Source: an uncultured Roseateles sp. | Lineage (GTDB): Bacteria; Pseudomonadota; Gammaproteobacteria; Burkholderiales; Burkholderiaceae_C | Reading direction: 5' to 3' | Assembly (NCBI RefSeq): GCF_963422335.1 | Contig: NZ_OY729424.1 | Coordinates: forward strand, 3,038,001 to 3,102,000 | DNA: 64,000 nt | Shown here: positions 63,525 to 64,000 of the stretch, one piece after another | Numbering within the stretch: position 1 is the first letter of the stretch | Layout: every line of letters begins with the position of its first letter | Notes under the pieces: generated by a model | Databases searched by the model: none | Seen by the model: the letters and a program-made list of their open reading frames with translations, nothing else | What the model was told of the DNA's origin: nothing | Made by a program: the position numbers and the translations under genes

Positions 63525-64000
63525 GCTGTGGGGGCTCCATGCAGACTCAGGGCAGCCAGGCGTTCGCTGGCCGGCGGGTGAGAGTAGTAGAAGCGGGCAT
63601 AGACCGGGTCGGCGTCAGGGTACCGGCATTGTCCTCATGCAGCTTCAGGAGCGCATTGGCCAGGTCCTGGCCGCTGGCCTGGGCGCAGGCATAGGCGTCG
63701 GCCTGGAACTCGTGCTTGCGCGACAGCATCGCGCTCAGCGGCGTGAAGAAGAAACCGAACACCGGCACGACCATCAGGAACAGCATCAAGGCCAGCGCAT
63801 CGTTGGGCGCGGTCATGTTGGGGCGCACACCGAGGCCGGCGAAGAAGCCCGCCTGCTGCGACAGCCAGCCCAACAACGCGAAGGCAAGCAGGCTCAAGGC
63901 GAACATCGAGACGATGCGCTTCAGCACATGCTTGTGTTTGAAATGGCCCAGCTCGTGGGCCAGCACCGCCTCGACCTCGCCGGCGTTCAGCCGCTGCAGC
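63521..64000 (-). pseudogene. M48-family membrane protease (Ste24/HtpX-like), partial, with apparent frameshift
   Basis: The gene enters from the right edge. Visible are the zinc motif HELGH in EAVLAHELGHFKHKH, two hydrophobic segments, and the third zinc ligand region SRKHEFQADAYACAQ. In the frame of these motifs the end is abnormal (LTPTRSMPASTTL..., stop at 63547). One missing base near 63611 accounts for it: adding a G restores DPVYARFYYSHPPASERLAAL and a stop at 63521 that overlaps the phhB ATG as ATGA. The family C-terminus normally has exactly this FYYSHPP phrase. It is either a true frameshift or a sequencing error. Confidence 0.75.

Overview
The window is high-GC (roughly two thirds G+C) DNA carrying a conserved betaproteobacterial core block (rpsP-rimM-trmD-rplS; argF-argD-DUF3579 next to rpsT-murJ; hda-HAD-pcnB-folK). 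Together with the branched-chain-type aromatic-acid transporter, glutaryl-CoA dehydrogenase and an Oar-like TonB receptor, this suggests a member of the Burkholderiales, most like the Roseateles/Paucibacter/Rubrivivax side of the order. The taxonomic placement is inference from gene content and order only.

Region 1 (1-7164, + strand) is an aromatic-acid uptake and CoA-thioester catabolic operon. It holds the 3' end of an aryl-CoA ligase, a five-part Liv-type ABC importer (substrate-binding protein, two permeases, two ATPases), a hotdog thioesterase, a RidA-family protein lacking the key arginine, and glutaryl-CoA dehydrogenase. This is the gene set expected beside the benzoate or 2-aminobenzoate (anthranilate) CoA pathways.

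Region 2 (7166-36656) is a large alpha-glucan module. On the minus strand malK-malE-malF-malG, a secreted GH13 amylase and an aldo/keto reductase form one operon tied together by 4-10 nt overlaps. Divergent from it, glgP-glgB-glgX-malQ process glycogen or maltodextrin inside the cell. Further along lie a small unknown membrane protein, an Oar-like TonB-dependent receptor, a DUF4397 lipoprotein, a secreted cyclomaltodextrinase/neopullulanase, a second secreted GH13 enzyme and a divergent secreted pullulanase. Together they could form a complete route: outer-membrane uptake, periplasmic depolymerisation, ABC import, then cytoplasmic phosphorolysis and disproportionation. A shared inverted repeat, TGTAG-N5-CTACA, lies in both divergent promoter regions and suggests one regulator for the module.

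Region 3 (36734-44847) is accessory. It holds a DUF3667 membrane protein, a small periplasmic protein, a LysR regulator divergent from DUF2917 and GNAT genes, and an unusual minus-strand operon of metallophosphoesterase, Ser/Thr kinase fused to a universal-stress domain, and an M81 (MlrC-like) peptidase that appears to start at AUU. A family-3 substrate-binding protein follows.

Region 4 (44854-64000) is housekeeping: arginine biosynthesis (argF, argD), rpsT with three tandem terminators, murJ, sirB1-like, an AI-2E-type permease, hda, a HAD phosphatase, pcnB, folK, a phosphate-transport pair (PhoU-like DUF47 and pit) behind a PHO-box-like repeat, TM2 and GNAT genes, the rpsP operon, a Nudix CoA pyrophosphatase, a CobD/CbiB-like membrane protein, rsgA, phhB, and an M48 protease with an apparent 1-nt frameshift that runs off the window end. 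No tRNA, rRNA, CRISPR array, insertion sequence or phage gene was recognised.
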